Of a stretch of 64,000 bases of DNA, positions 28,854-37,796 are shown in pieces (position 1 is the stretch's first letter; every line of letters begins with the position of its first letter). The position numbers and the translations under genes were made by a program. The notes under the pieces are model-generated. The model was given only the letters and a program-made list of their open reading frames with translations. It was not told where the DNA came from and did not search any database. Source of the DNA: Bradyrhizobium sp. CB1650 (lineage in GTDB: Bacteria > Pseudomonadota > Alphaproteobacteria > Rhizobiales > Xanthobacteraceae); NCBI RefSeq assembly GCF_029761915.1, contig NZ_CP121695.1:4059501-4123500 (forward strand), given 5' to 3'.

Positions 28854-28933
28854 CGTCATTGCGAGCGCAGCGAAGCAATCCAGAGTCTTTCCGCGGCGGC
28901 AGTCTGGATTGCTTCGCTGCGCTCGCAATGACG
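28854..28933. repeat. perfect 31-bp palindromic element
   Basis: Arms 28854-28884 and 28903-28933 are perfectly complementary, beginning CGTCATTGCGAGCGCAGCGA, with an 18-base GC-rich loop. As DNA it could form a cruciform, and as RNA a very stable hairpin. It is a typical dispersed intergenic palindrome of this group. Confidence 0.9.
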
Positions 28934-29156
28934 AGGTCGAAGCAGGCGTGCAATGCTGTCCCAACGTCCTGGCGAAAGCCAGGACCCATTCCTCGGTCAG
29001 CGTCGTGAAAGCGTGCTGTGGCCATTATCGTGCAAAACAACGGCCGCCTGTGGTTATAGGTCTGGCTTGCGCCAGGACGACATCGAGGATGTTGCAGCAC
29101 TGGAGCGCAAATGGCCGGGTCCACGCCGGCCATCATGGAAGCGGAGAACGCGCCTG

Positions 29157-29942
29157 CTAAACCGGCTTGCCCGTGTACGGCATCGACGCCGTGAGGCCGC
29201 CGTCGACCGGAAACGCCTGGCCGTTCACATACGAGGCTTCGTCGCTCGCCAGGAACAGGCCCATCGCCGCGAGTTCATGCGGCTGGCCGGGGCGTTTCAG
29301 AGGGTTGAGCTGGCCGATCTTGTCGGAGGTGCCGCGCTCCTTGGCGCGGTCGAAGATCGGCTTCGTCATTCCGGTTTCGATCAGGCCCGGGCACACCGCG
29401 TTGATGCGCACGCCGGTGCCGGAGAGCGAGTAAGCGGTGGTCTGCACCAGGCTGATCACGCCGGCCTTGCTTGCGGCATAAGGATGTCCGCTCGCGCCGG
29501 CCTTGAGGCCCGCGACGGAGGCGGTCAGCACGATCGCGCCGGACTGCTGCTTGACCATGTGCGGCATCGCATGCTTCACCGCAAGGAACGGTCCGATCAG
29601 GTTGACGCGCAAAATCTCCTGCCAGTGCTCCACCGTCTGTTCGGGAATGGCAACGAGCCCGCCCGAGACGCCGGCATTGGCCCAGATCACGTCGAGCCGG
29701 CCGTGCGTCTTCACCGCCTTGTCGATGACGGCAACCACATCCTTCTCGGAGCCCGCATCCGCCAGCATCGCTTCCGCCGTGCCGCCGGCCTTCCTGATCT
29801 CCTCGACCGTGTCCTTCACCGCGTCGGTCCGATCGACCGCGATCAGTTTTGCGCCTTCCTTGGTGAACAGCAGCGCGGCCGCGCGGCCGATGCCGCTGCC
29901 GGCGCCAGTGATGATGACGGATTTGCCTTGCAGGCGGCCCAT
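29157..29942 (-). CDS. SDR family oxidoreductase
   Basis: The 261-residue classical short-chain dehydrogenase starts at ATG 29942, after an AAGGGAG site. The cofactor loop TGAGSGIGRAAALLF, the NAG motif in ANAGVSGG and the catalytic S plus YAASK (LTASVAGLKAG, HPYAASKAGV) are all present. The C-terminal NGQAFPVDGG is family-standard. It probably uses NAD(P)H on a hydroxyacyl or sugar substrate, but no specificity can be read. It diverges from the histidine phosphatase gene. Confidence 0.9.
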   Translation of the reverse strand: MGRLQGKSVIITGAGSGIGRAAALLFTKEGAKLIAVDRTDAVKDTVEEIRKAGGTAEAMLADAGSEKDVVAVIDKAVKTHGRLDVIWANAGVSGGLVAIPEQTVEHWQEILRVNLIGPFLAVKHAMPHMVKQQSGAIVLTASVAGLKAGASGHPYAASKAGVISLVQTTAYSLSGTGVRINAVCPGLIETGMTKPIFDRAKERGTSDKIGQLNPLKRPGQPHELAAMGLFLASDEASYVNGQAFPVDGGLTASMPYTGKPV

Positions 29943-30076
29943 GCGCTTCTCCCTTGTGGTTCGCGCGCGACGCTTGCCGCGCGACGGAATTTCAAACAGA
30001 ATTTCAAACGGTAAAGTGTCTTGAGACACGTTCGCTACTCACGTACAGCGACATCAAACGGGATGGAAGAGTTTCG

Positions 30077-30775
30077 ATGGCAGGCGCAGACAAACCGAAT
30101 GTGGTGACAACACGGTGGTGGTGGGTGCGTCATGCGCCGGTGCGCAACGACGGCGGCAACATCTACGGGCAGAGCGATATTGCCTGCGACACCAGCGATG
30201 CCTACGTCTTCGCTGCGGTCGCAAAGGTCCTGCCACGCGATGCGGTCTGGTACTCGAGCAATCTGATGCGCACGCACCAGACTGCGGAAGCGATCTGGGC
30301 GGCGGGCTTTCCGAGGCCCGCAACCATGACATGGGAAGCGGATCTGGCCGAACAACATCTCGGCCAGTGGCAGGGCATGAACCGCGCCGCATTCGTTGCG
30401 AGCCGTCCGGTCGGCTCGAGCTGGTTCGCCGACATCAACGAGCCCGCGCCGGGCGGCGAGAGTTTCATGGATCTGTACAACCGCACGCGCCGCACCGTCG
30501 AGCGGATCAATGTCGAAGCTGCGGGCCGGGATGTGATCGCTGTCGCTCATGGCGGAACGATCAAGGCGGCGCTTGGGCTCGCGCTCGGCGGCCAGCCGGA
30601 GCAGGGGCTCGCATTCGATATCGACAATGTGTCGGTGACACGGCTCGATCATTATGCGAGCGCCGGGCGGGTCGTCTGGCGTCTGCCGATGGTCAACCAG
30701 CAGCCGTGGATCGCGGACGAGGCGCACGCCGCGATGCATCAGCCCGCGGGACCTGAAGTCAAGAAGCTCGCCTAA
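30077..30775 (+). CDS. histidine phosphatase family protein
   Basis: The 232-residue protein has the RHG-type phosphohistidine motif as WVRHAPVRNDGG (H about 19), the second histidine in AVAHGGTIKAAL and the acid region EQHLGQWQGM. ATG 30077 follows a GGAAG site and excludes an unlikely 41-residue extension. Members remove phosphate from small molecules, sugar phosphates or cobalamin precursors. It is followed 71 bases later by an SDR gene on the same strand, so both may act in one pathway. Its nearness to the APH-like kinase locus is noted, not proven functional. Confidence 0.87.
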   Translation: MAGADKPNVVTTRWWWVRHAPVRNDGGNIYGQSDIACDTSDAYVFAAVAKVLPRDAVWYSSNLMRTHQTAEAIWAAGFPRPATMTWEADLAEQHLGQWQGMNRAAFVASRPVGSSWFADINEPAPGGESFMDLYNRTRRTVERINVEAAGRDVIAVAHGGTIKAALGLALGGQPEQGLAFDIDNVSVTRLDHYASAGRVVWRLPMVNQQPWIADEAHAAMHQPAGPEVKKLA

Positions 30776-30846
30776 GGCCGTTGTCGGCGCGCGCGAGCGC
30801 GGCGTAAGCTACGAGCCAATCCAAAATCGTACTCTGGGAGAGAAAC

Positions 30847-31614
30847 ATGACCTTGTTCGACATGAAGGGAAAAGTTGCCGTCATCACCGGCTCGACGCGT
30901 GGCATCGGGCTCGCGATCGCCGAGCGGATGGCCGAGCACGGCGCTAAGGTCGTGATCTCCTCGCGCAAGGCCGACGTCTGTGACCAGGTGGCGAAGGGCA
31001 TCAACGATAAATTCGGCAAGGGGACGGCGGTCGCGATCGCCGCGAACATCTCCTCGAAGGAGAACCTGCAAAACCTCGTCGACGAGAGCAACCGCGCCTT
31101 CGGCAGGATCGACGTACTGGTCTGCAACGCGGCGTCGAACCCGTATTACGGGCCGCTCGCCGGCATTTCGGACGATCAGTTCCGCAAGATCCTCGACAAC
31201 AACATCGTCGCCAACAATTGGTTGATCTCGATGGTGGTGCCGCAGATGATCGAGCGCAAGGACGGCTCGATCATCATCGTCTCCTCGATCGGTGGATTGA
31301 AGGGCTCGACCATCCTCGGCGCCTACGCGATCTCCAAGGCCGCCGACATGCAGCTCGCGCGCAACCTCGCTTGCGAATACGGCAAGCACAACATCCGCGT
31401 GAACTGCATCGCGCCCGGCCTGATCAAGACCGACTTCGCGAAGGCGCTGTGGGACAATCCGGAGAACCTGAAGGCCTCGACCTCGCGCTCGCCGCTGCTG
31501 CGCATCGGCATTCCGGACGAGATCGCCGGTGCGGCCGTGTTCCTGGGGTCGAGGGCCGGCGACTTCATGACCGGCCAGACCATGGTGATCGACGGCGGCG
31601 CGACGATCAGTTGA
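30847..31614 (+). CDS. SDR family oxidoreductase
   Basis: The 255-residue classical SDR has TGSTRGIGLAIAERM, a CNAASNPYYGPL variant of the NNAG motif, the catalytic serine in VSSIGGLKGS and AYAISKAADM with YxxxK. A GGGAGAG ribosome site precedes the ATG. The ACAD10/11-like locus a few kilobases upstream makes a beta-oxidation-linked dehydrogenase possible. The gene order SDR, phosphatase, SDR is seen, but no operon signal joins it to the kinase. Confidence 0.9.
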   Translation: MTLFDMKGKVAVITGSTRGIGLAIAERMAEHGAKVVISSRKADVCDQVAKGINDKFGKGTAVAIAANISSKENLQNLVDESNRAFGRIDVLVCNAASNPYYGPLAGISDDQFRKILDNNIVANNWLISMVVPQMIERKDGSIIIVSSIGGLKGSTILGAYAISKAADMQLARNLACEYGKHNIRVNCIAPGLIKTDFAKALWDNPENLKASTSRSPLLRIGIPDEIAGAAVFLGSRAGDFMTGQTMVIDGGATIS

Positions 31615-31666
31615 CGCGGTAGCGCGGATTGGGCGGGAAGAGCAACCGCGCCGCCCACACGCCGGT

Positions 31667-31772
31667 GTCATCGCCCGCGAAAGCGGGCGATCCAGTATTC
31701 CAGAGGCGGGAGTTGTGTGAACGAACTTTCGCCGCGGAGTACTGGATGCCCCGCCTTCGCGGGGCATGACAG
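31667..31772 (+). repeat. dispersed palindromic element, copy C
   Basis: It starts TCATCGCCCGCGAAAGCGGG, continues with CCAGTATTCCAGAGGCGG and ends GTACTGGATGCCCCGCCTTC plus GCGGGGCATGACA. The end blocks each form a small hairpin. It has the same layout as copies A and B. Confidence 0.8.
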
Positions 31773-31796
31773 CGAGAGTGGGGACGCGGCCTCGCT

Positions 31797-33020
31797 TCAA
31801 TCCACCGCCGCGTACACCAGATCCCGCACCAGCGTGCGCGTGTGGTCGCGCTGGCCCGGGCCCTGGCTCATGAACACGGCGAACAGGTCCTCCTCGGGAT
31901 CGATCCAGAAGAACGTCCCTGCAATGCCGCTCCAGAAGTACTGACCGACGCTGCCGGGGAACGGGGCAATGCCGGCGTCCCTGCGCACGGCGAAGCCAAG
32001 GCCAAAACCGTGACCGGGCGCGAGCAGGGTGCCGTTGCTCGGAACGCCGGGGCCGAGGTGATCGGAGGCCATCAGCTCCAGCGTCTTGCGGCCGATGATC
32101 CTGTTGCCGTCGAGCGTGCCGCCATTGCGCAGCATCAGGCAGAAGCGGGCGTAGTCCATCGTGGTCGAGACGAGGCCGCCGCCGCCGGACTCCATCACCG
32201 GCTGTTCCAGCATATTGAAGAGCGCGACCTTGTCGCCGGTCCAGGGATCGGCCGCGAACGGCTCGGCGAGCCGGCCGGCATTGGCCTCAAGGGTGGAGAA
32301 ACCGGTCTCGGTCATCTGGAGTGGCGCGAGGACGCGCTCGGCGAGGTACGCGCCGAGCGACTTGCCGCTGATGACCTCGATGATGCGGCCGAGGATGTCG
32401 GTGGAGCGGCTGTAGTTGAACTCCGCGCCGGGCTGGCAGACGAGGGGGAAGCTTGCGACCAGCGCGGCGTGCTCGGCATTGGTGATCTTGCGGCTGCGCA
32501 CCCGCGAGTCCTGGTAGATCTTGTGCACGGGCCCGTCGCCCTGGTGTTCATAGGTCAAGCCGGAGGTGTGGCGGAGCAGGTCCTGCACCGTCATCGGCCT
32601 CCGGAGCGGAACCAGATCCAGCTTGCCGCCGTTGACCACGCCGACCTTCTGGTCGGCGAATTCCGGAATGAATTTTGCGACCGCATCGCCGAGCAGCAAA
32701 TGTCCGTCCTCGACCAGCGTCATGATCGCGACGGAGACGATCGGCTTGGTCATCGAGAAGATGCGGAAGATCGAATCACGGGCCATCGGCGCGGAGCCGG
32801 CCGGGCTCTGCCGTCCCAGCGCCTCGAACCAGCCGACCTGACCGCGGCGTGCCACCAGCACGGTGACGCCGGGCACGGTTCCCTTGTCGATCTCGCGCCT
32901 GAAGGCGTCCGACATCGCCTGGAGACGGGGACGCGACAGGCCCAGCGTTTCCGGCTTCGCCTCCGGCAAAGGCGGCGTTTTCGGCGTGATCGCGGCGTGA
33001 AGGCTCGCTTGGGCAGTCAT
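31797..33020 (-). CDS. serine hydrolase, beta-lactamase class C/esterase family
   Basis: The 407-residue protein starts at ATG 33020 after GGGAG. The active-site SxxK is S89-M-T-K92 in FRIFSMTKPIVS. The second motif is Y-S in FNYSRSTDILGR, and the C-terminal HGFGLGFAV region is typical of EstB-like esterases and 6-aminohexanoate hydrolases. No signal peptide is visible, so it is probably cytoplasmic and more likely an esterase than a beta-lactamase. It stands alone and converges on the second SDR gene. Confidence 0.85.
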   Translation of the reverse strand: MTAQASLHAAITPKTPPLPEAKPETLGLSRPRLQAMSDAFRREIDKGTVPGVTVLVARRGQVGWFEALGRQSPAGSAPMARDSIFRIFSMTKPIVSVAIMTLVEDGHLLLGDAVAKFIPEFADQKVGVVNGGKLDLVPLRRPMTVQDLLRHTSGLTYEHQGDGPVHKIYQDSRVRSRKITNAEHAALVASFPLVCQPGAEFNYSRSTDILGRIIEVISGKSLGAYLAERVLAPLQMTETGFSTLEANAGRLAEPFAADPWTGDKVALFNMLEQPVMESGGGGLVSTTMDYARFCLMLRNGGTLDGNRIIGRKTLELMASDHLGPGVPSNGTLLAPGHGFGLGFAVRRDAGIAPFPGSVGQYFWSGIAGTFFWIDPEEDLFAVFMSQGPGQRDHTRTLVRDLVYAAVD

Positions 33021-33170
33021 GGGCACTCCCGGTTGGTCTTTATTGTCGGGAACGAATTCTGGCCCGGAAGCCGCGGCACAAACAAGCGAAGCCAGCGCGC
33101 TTCTCCCTTGCAATTCGGCCACCCCCTGTGCTTCAAAGCGCGCCTGACCCTAAGGCGACGCAGGGTTCGT

Positions 33171-33246
33171 AGGAGTGTAGCTCAATTGGTAGAGCACCGG
33201 TCTCCAAAACCGGGGGTCGCAGGTTCGAGCCCTGCCACTCCTGCCA
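33171..33246 (+). tRNA. tRNA-Trp (anticodon CCA)
   Basis: A full cloverleaf is visible. The acceptor AGGAGTG pairs with CACTCCT, the D-arm is GCTC/GAGC, the anticodon stem CCGGT/ACCGG carries loop CTCCAAA (anticodon CCA at 33204-33206), the T-arm is GCAGG-TTCGAGC-CCTGC, and CCA is encoded at 33244-33246. Its position just before secE-nusG is a conserved bacterial arrangement. Confidence 0.97.
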
Positions 33247-33587
33247 GCTAATCCCGACAATCACCGCAGGATCGGAGGCAGGCGAAGCTCTGATCGCGGT
33301 TCATGCCAGCCCGGTAAGCCTTTGATCCCGATCAGGTCTGCCGAAGCGGGCCATGGGTCGATCCGGGCAGGTGCGGCGGGCCGATATCTTGACCTTTGGC
33401 CCCATCCGCAGTATCTACCCGCCACCTGCAGCCGGCCCGTTAGACGCGGATTTCCGGCGCGGCTTTGAAATCCCGAACAAGCGAGCCCGGTTTCCGGCTC
33501 ATCCTTCATGCGAGGGTTGGGCCAACGGCGGCTGTTCGGATCCCTGAAATCCTTTCTCGTCTCACGACGGACTTTGGACATCAAACG
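33247..33587 (+). other. tRNA-Trp to secE intergenic region
   Basis: 341 bases without a gene. It contains the predicted secE promoter at 33388-33416 and an untranslated leader of about 165 bases. Nothing else was recognised. Confidence 0.6.
33388..33416 (+). promoter_or_regulatory. predicted promoter of secE-nusG-rplKA
   Basis: CTTGAC (33388-33393), a 17-base spacer and GTATCT (33411-33416) match the alphaproteobacterial housekeeping promoter pattern well. It lies about 170 bases before the secE start. Confidence 0.55.
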
Positions 33588-33779
33588 ATGGCAGTCAGCC
33601 CGTTCAAGTTCTTGCAGGAAGTGCGCTCGGAGACCGCCAAGGTCACCTGGCCGACCCGTCGCGAGACGACGATCACCACCATTATGGTGTTCGTCATGGT
33701 CGCGCTGGCCTCGATCTTCTTCTTCGCCGCCGACCAGATCATCCGTTATCTCGTCACCCTTCTTTTGGGCATTCACTGA
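33588..33779 (+). CDS. secE: preprotein translocase subunit SecE
   Basis: The 63-residue protein is the short alphaproteobacterial form with one membrane span. KFLQEVRSETAKVTWPTRRE is the conserved amphipathic segment and TTIMVFVMVALASIFFFAAD starts the span. It clamps SecY in the inner-membrane translocon. Its stop overlaps the nusG ATG by one base. Confidence 0.96.
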   Translation: MAVSPFKFLQEVRSETAKVTWPTRRETTITTIMVFVMVALASIFFFAADQIIRYLVTLLLGIH

Positions 33780-34336
33780 TGGCAACAGCCGCCGCAATTC
33801 AATCGTCCGACAAGCGCTGGTACATCGTCCACGCCTATTCGAACTTCGAGAAGAAAGTCGCCGAATCGATCCGCGAGCAGGCCAAGCAGCGCGGGCTCGA
33901 GGACTTGTTCGAGCAGGTCCTCGTGCCGATCGAGAAGGTCACGGAAGTGCGCCGCGGCCGCAAGATCGACGCGGAGCGCAAGTTCTTCCCGGGTTATGTG
34001 CTGGTGAAGATGCGGCTGACCGACGAGGCGTTCCATCTGATCAAGAACACGCCCAAGGTGACCGGCTTCCTCGGCGCTGAAAACAAGCCGATGCCGATCT
34101 CGGAAGCGGAGGCCATGCGCATCCTGAACCAGATGCAGGAGGGCGTGGAACGTCCGAAGGCATCGGTGTCGTTCGAGATCGGCGAGAATGTGCGCGTGGC
34201 CGATGGCCCGTTCGCCTCGTTCTCGGGTGTGGTCGAGGAAATCGACGAGGCGCGCTCGCGCGTGAAGGTCGCGGTGTCGATCTTCGGCCGCGCCACGCCG
34301 GTCGAACTGGAATTCGGTCAGGTCGAGAAGGTCTGA
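33779..34336 (+). CDS. nusG: transcription termination/antitermination protein NusG
   Basis: The 185-residue protein has the NGN domain (RWYIVHAYSNFEKKVAESI, KFFPGYVLVKM) and a C-terminal KOW domain (GENVRVADGPFASFSGVVEE). It binds RNA polymerase and links it to Rho or the ribosome. Translation is coupled to secE, and rplK follows after 132 bases. Confidence 0.97.
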   Translation: MATAAAIQSSDKRWYIVHAYSNFEKKVAESIREQAKQRGLEDLFEQVLVPIEKVTEVRRGRKIDAERKFFPGYVLVKMRLTDEAFHLIKNTPKVTGFLGAENKPMPISEAEAMRILNQMQEGVERPKASVSFEIGENVRVADGPFASFSGVVEEIDEARSRVKVAVSIFGRATPVELEFGQVEKV

Positions 34337-34345
34337 CCGGGTAAC

Positions 34346-34368
34346 GCGTGAAGCCGAAGCCTTCACGC
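34346..34368 (+). promoter_or_regulatory. hairpin in the nusG-rplK gap
   Basis: GCGTGAAG and CTTCACGC form an 8-bp stem with a 7-base loop, starting 9 bases after the nusG stop. A second palindrome (GCCGGCC-AA-GGCCGGC, 34437-34452) lies just before the rplK ribosome site. No T-run follows, so attenuation or L1/L11-linked control is possible but unproven. Confidence 0.35.
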
Positions 34369-34468
34369 ACAAAGAGGCCGTGGGAGGGAGGGGGCGGTCG
34401 CCAGCCGCAACCGACCCAGACCACGAACCTGAAACCGCCGGCCAAGGCCGGCACAACAGGAGTGATAC

Positions 34469-34897
34469 ATGGCAAAGAAAGTGACCGGATACCTGAAGCT
34501 TCAGGTCCCGGCCGGTGCGGCGAATCCTTCGCCCCCGATCGGTCCCGCGCTCGGTCAGCGCGGTCTCAACATCATGGAGTTCTGCAAGGCGTTCAACGCC
34601 CAGACCCAGAAAGAAGAGAAGAACACCCCGATCCCGGTGATCATCACAATCTATGCGGACCGTTCCTTCACCTTCGAGATGAAGACGCCGCCGATGTCCT
34701 ACTTCCTCAAGCAGGCTGCCAAGATTCAGTCCGGCTCGAAGGCGCCGGGCCGTGACAAGGCCGGCCAGGTGACCAAGGCGCAGGTGCGCGAGATCGCCGA
34801 GAAGAAGATGAAGGACTTGAATTGCGACACCATCGAATCGGCCATGAAGATGGTCGAGGGCTCGGCCCGTTCGATGGGTCTGGAAGTTGCGGGGTAA
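34469..34897 (+). CDS. rplK: 50S ribosomal protein L11
   Basis: The 142-residue protein starts [20 protein letters not shown] and carries [20 protein letters not shown], the L11 hallmark that binds the GTPase-centre rRNA. ACAGGAG precedes the ATG. rplA follows after 6 bases, forming the L11 operon. Confidence 0.98.
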   Translation: MAKKVTGYLKLQVPAGAANPSPPIGPALGQRGLNIMEFCKAFNAQTQKEEKNTPIPVIITIYADRSFTFEMKTPPMSYFLKQAAKIQSGSKAPGRDKAGQVTKAQVREIAEKKMKDLNCDTIESAMKMVEGSARSMGLEVAG

Positions 34898-34903
34898 GCG
34901 GTC

Positions 34904-35596
34904 ATGGCAATCGGAAAGCGTTTGAACAAAGCCCGCGAAGGCGTTGACCGCGAAAAGCTTTACCCGCTCGCGGAAGCCATCAAGATGGTCAAGGAACGGG
35001 CCAAGGCCAAGTTCGACGAGACCATCGAGGTCGCGATCAATCTCGGCGTCGATCCGCGTCACGCCGACCAGATGGTCCGCGGTGTCGTGACTCTGCCGAA
35101 CGGCACCGGCCGTACGCTCCGCGTCGGCGTGTTCGCCCGCGGCGCCAAGGCCGACGAGGCCAAGGCGGCGGGTGCCGACGTCGTCGGCGCCGAGGATCTG
35201 GTCGAGAAGGTGCAGAACGGCACGATCGATTTCGACCGCTGCATTGCCACCCCCGACATGATGCCGCTGGTCGGCCGTCTCGGTAAGGTGCTCGGCCCGC
35301 GCGGCCTGATGCCGAACCCGAAGATCGGCACCGTGACCATGGACGTCACCGGCGCGGTGAAGGGCGCCAAAGGCGGCTCGGTCGAGTTCCGCGTTGAGAA
35401 GGCCGGCATCGTGCAGGCCGGCGTTGGCAAGGCCTCGTTCTCCGAGGACAAGCTGGTCGAGAACGTCAAGGCGCTGGCCGATGCCGTCGCCAAGGCGAAG
35501 CCCGCCGGATCCAAGGGCACCTACATCCAGCGCGTTGCGGTGTCCTCGACCATGGGCCCCGGCGTGAAGGTCGAGCCGGGCACCATCCTCGGCTGA
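34904..35596 (+). CDS. rplA: 50S ribosomal protein L1
   Basis: The 230-residue protein matches L1 throughout ([48 protein letters not shown]). L1 forms the mobile stalk at the E site and usually represses its own operon by binding its mRNA. A terminator follows 28 bases after the stop, closing the L11 operon. Confidence 0.98.
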   Translation: MAIGKRLNKAREGVDREKLYPLAEAIKMVKERAKAKFDETIEVAINLGVDPRHADQMVRGVVTLPNGTGRTLRVGVFARGAKADEAKAAGADVVGAEDLVEKVQNGTIDFDRCIATPDMMPLVGRLGKVLGPRGLMPNPKIGTVTMDVTGAVKGAKGGSVEFRVEKAGIVQAGVGKASFSEDKLVENVKALADAVAKAKPAGSKGTYIQRVAVSSTMGPGVKVEPGTILG

Positions 35597-35624
35597 GGTG
35601 CGCAGGAATTAAAGAGATGAGGCG

Positions 35625-35656
35625 AGGGGCGGAATTGGGCAACCGATTCCGCCCCT
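35625..35656 (+). terminator. rho-independent-type terminator after rplA
   Basis: Arms 35625-35635 and 35646-35656 form a perfect 11-bp GC-rich stem with a 10-base loop, followed by TCCGTTTG. It separates the L11 operon from the next gene. Confidence 0.7.
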
Positions 35657-35693
35657 TCCGTTTGCGAGGCGAGGCTTAACGGAAATAAGAACA

Positions 35694-36647
35694 ATGGCTG
35701 ACAAGGTCCTGATCTACTCGCGCTTCCCGAAGACGATGATGGCGCGCTTCGCCGAGCGTTTTGACCTTCTCGACACCGGCGGCAAGCCAGCGCAGGAGGT
35801 GTTTTCGAGCGACGAGCTCGGCGGCATCCGCGTGCTGCTGACCGCTGGCGGCACGCCGCTTGGCGCGGCGGCGATGGACCTGCTGCCGAAGCTGGGGGCG
35901 ATCGTCTGCTACGGCACTGGATATGACGGTGTCGACCTCAAGGCCGCTGCTGCCCGCAATGTCGCGGTCGGCCACAGCCCGGGCGCCAATGCGGCCTCGG
36001 TCGCAGACATCGCGATGACCCTGATGTTAGTTGCGACCCGGCGGATCCTGGTCGCTGACCAATATGTCCGCAGCGGCGACTGGGCCGCGTCAAAACAGTC
36101 GCCGATGATGCGGCCGCAGGCGGGCCTGCCCGGCCGCCGCATCGGCGTCTACGGTATGGGCGAGATCGGCCGCAAGATCGCCGCGCGCTGTGCGGCTTTC
36201 GAGGCGGAGGTCGGCTATTTCAGCCGCACCAAGCACGATCTGCCCTATCAATATTTCCCGTCGTTGGAAGCGCTCTCCGACTGGTGCAGCGTGCTGATGA
36301 TCGCGGTCCGCGCCGGCGCCGAGACCCACCACGTGGTCAACGCCGACATCCTCAGGCGCCTGGGCGCGGACGGTTATGTTGTCAACATCTCCCGCGGCTC
36401 CGTCATCGACGAGGCGGCCCTCGTAACGGCGCTGAGCGACAAGACCCTCGCCGGCGCCGGCCTCGACGTCTACGAGAAGGAGCCGCATGCACCTGATGCG
36501 CTGACGAGGCTCCCGAATGTTGTGCTCTCGCCCCATATCGGCGGCCACACCCTGGACTCCCACATCGCCATGCAGAACTGCGTGCTGGCGAACCTGACCG
36601 CGTTTTTCACCGGCCAGCCGCTGCCGCATGCGGTCAAAATGGCCTGA
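35694..36647 (+). CDS. D-isomer specific 2-hydroxyacid dehydrogenase
   Basis: The 317-residue enzyme has the Rossmann loop GVYGMGEIGRKIAARC (about 152-167) and the catalytic residues R in NISRGSVIDEAA, E in YEKEPHAP and H in LSPHIGGHTLDS. It reduces 2-oxoacids such as glyoxylate or hydroxypyruvate with NAD(P)H. It is metabolic, yet it sits between rplA and rplJ, where many bacteria have the two operons adjacent. A terminator lies before it and the rplJ leader after it, so it is probably its own transcription unit. Confidence 0.9.
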   Translation: MADKVLIYSRFPKTMMARFAERFDLLDTGGKPAQEVFSSDELGGIRVLLTAGGTPLGAAAMDLLPKLGAIVCYGTGYDGVDLKAAAARNVAVGHSPGANAASVADIAMTLMLVATRRILVADQYVRSGDWAASKQSPMMRPQAGLPGRRIGVYGMGEIGRKIAARCAAFEAEVGYFSRTKHDLPYQYFPSLEALSDWCSVLMIAVRAGAETHHVVNADILRRLGADGYVVNISRGSVIDEAALVTALSDKTLAGAGLDVYEKEPHAPDALTRLPNVVLSPHIGGHTLDSHIAMQNCVLANLTAFFTGQPLPHAVKMA

Positions 36648-37223
36648 ATCGGTGCTTTCGGCGCGCGTCAAGGGTTCCGCGCAATCGATTGGAACTGGTG
36701 TGAATTTTGCTCTTGGCAAGCGGGCCCGGACCGTTTAAAGAACCGCTTCCGGACGTGCTGGCCCTAGCTGGCGCGTTCGTGCACGCACTCCGAAAACCCG
36801 ACACGATAGGAGATCATTCCTTTTCAGGACGTCCGTAAGGATTTGCCGGAAAAGGAAAGAAAATCCGTCGGTTGGTGGATGCGAGCAGGGGTCGGGCGGT
36901 TCGCCGGCTGGCCTTGTCCTGTCCAAGACTGCAGGCGCCCGCGGGGAATTTCGATTTCTCAACGGCTTAATCGTATGGCCTGCATAGACGGGTGAAGACC
37001 GGATTTCACTTCGCATCCAGCTTCAGGGCGGATGTGGAATGGGTTTGGTTCGGACCTCGACACCCCGTGGGCCTCAAAAGGTTCCGGGAGGGCAGGCTTT
37101 GAATTGTCGTCTTGCCCGGCGTGTCCGAAGGGTTTTGGCCCAGAGGTTCAGGTTTGGGCGGGACGATGGGTGCAACCCGGCGGTCCCGCTTTCGCGACGA
37201 CTGCCAACCGGAGAGAGCTTGCT
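36648..37223 (+). other. rplJ upstream region and long leader
   Basis: 576 bases without a gene. A possible promoter lies at 36712-36739. The leader of almost 480 bases contains several short inverted repeats (for example GGGCAGG near 37091 with a partner near 37115). In many bacteria L10/L12 bind such a leader to control rplJL translation. No recognised motif was proven here. Confidence 0.5.
36712..36739 (+). promoter_or_regulatory. possible promoter of rplJL-rpoBC
   Basis: CTTGGC (36712-36717), 16 bases, then TTTAAA (36734-36739). It is weaker than the alphaproteobacterial consensus, but it is the best match found upstream of rplJ. Confidence 0.3.
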
Positions 37224-37742
37224 GTGGAACGAGCGGCAAAAAAAGAGGCGGTCGAACAGCTCAATGAGGTCTTCAAGACCACGGGCGTCGCGATCGTTGC
37301 TCAATATTCCGGCCTGACCGTTGCCCAGATGCAGAACCTGCGCAAGCAGATGAAGCAGGCTGGCGCCTCGGTGAAGGTCTCGAAGAACCGTCTCGCCAAA
37401 ATTGCTCTTGAAGGCACTGACGTCGTTGCCATCGGCCCCATGCTGAAGGGGCCGACCGTGATCGCGACTTCGAACGATCCGGTAGCGGCGCCAAAGGTCG
37501 CCATCGACTTCGCCAAAGCGAACGAAAAGTTCGTCATCATTGGCGGCTCGATGGGCAAGACCGTCCTGAATGTCGACGGCGTGAAGGCGCTTGCCTCGCT
37601 GCCGTCGCTTGACGAACTGCGCGGCAAGATCGTCGGCCTCATCGTGGCCCCGGCGACCAAGCTGGCCCAGCTCGCCAACGCGCCTGCGGGCAAGCTCGCG
37701 CGCGTCATCCAGGCTCATGCCTCAAAGGGCGAAGCGGCCTGA
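37224..37742 (+). CDS. rplJ: 50S ribosomal protein L10
   Basis: The 172-residue protein starts at GTG 37224, with GGAGAG 8 bases upstream. [17 protein letters not shown] is the correct L10 N-terminus and the length fits the family. A much longer open frame upstream is leader RNA. L10 forms the base of the L7/L12 stalk and carries the C-terminal helix that binds L12 dimers ([19 protein letters not shown]). rplL follows after 54 bases. Confidence 0.97.
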   Translation: MERAAKKEAVEQLNEVFKTTGVAIVAQYSGLTVAQMQNLRKQMKQAGASVKVSKNRLAKIALEGTDVVAIGPMLKGPTVIATSNDPVAAPKVAIDFAKANEKFVIIGGSMGKTVLNVDGVKALASLPSLDELRGKIVGLIVAPATKLAQLANAPAGKLARVIQAHASKGEAA

Positions 37743-37796
37743 CGCCCTTCGCAAAACTCAAACCCGAACCAGACTTACACTCAAGGAAACTGAACA

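Larger units (their letters stand above)
28018..29156. other. 1.1 kb gap without credible genes; repeats and degenerate sequence
   Basis: The left part holds a GTAGGGTGGG palindrome. From about 28240 to 28830 open stretches occur in several frames, but none has a ribosome site, a family match or the codon bias of real neighbours. The text looks like a dispersed, non-coding Bradyrhizobium repeat of several hundred bases, which is from memory and not checked. The right part holds a perfect 31-bp palindrome and further short inverted repeats up to the SDR stop. Confidence 0.6.

Noticed and set aside
31797..33020. Class C beta-lactamase conferring resistance
   Set aside because: The SxxK and YS motifs fit, but there is no signal peptide and the layout is that of EstB-like esterases.
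37032..37223. 64-residue extension of L10
   Set aside because: L10 starts at the GTG with a GGAGAG site. The upstream part is the untranslated leader.
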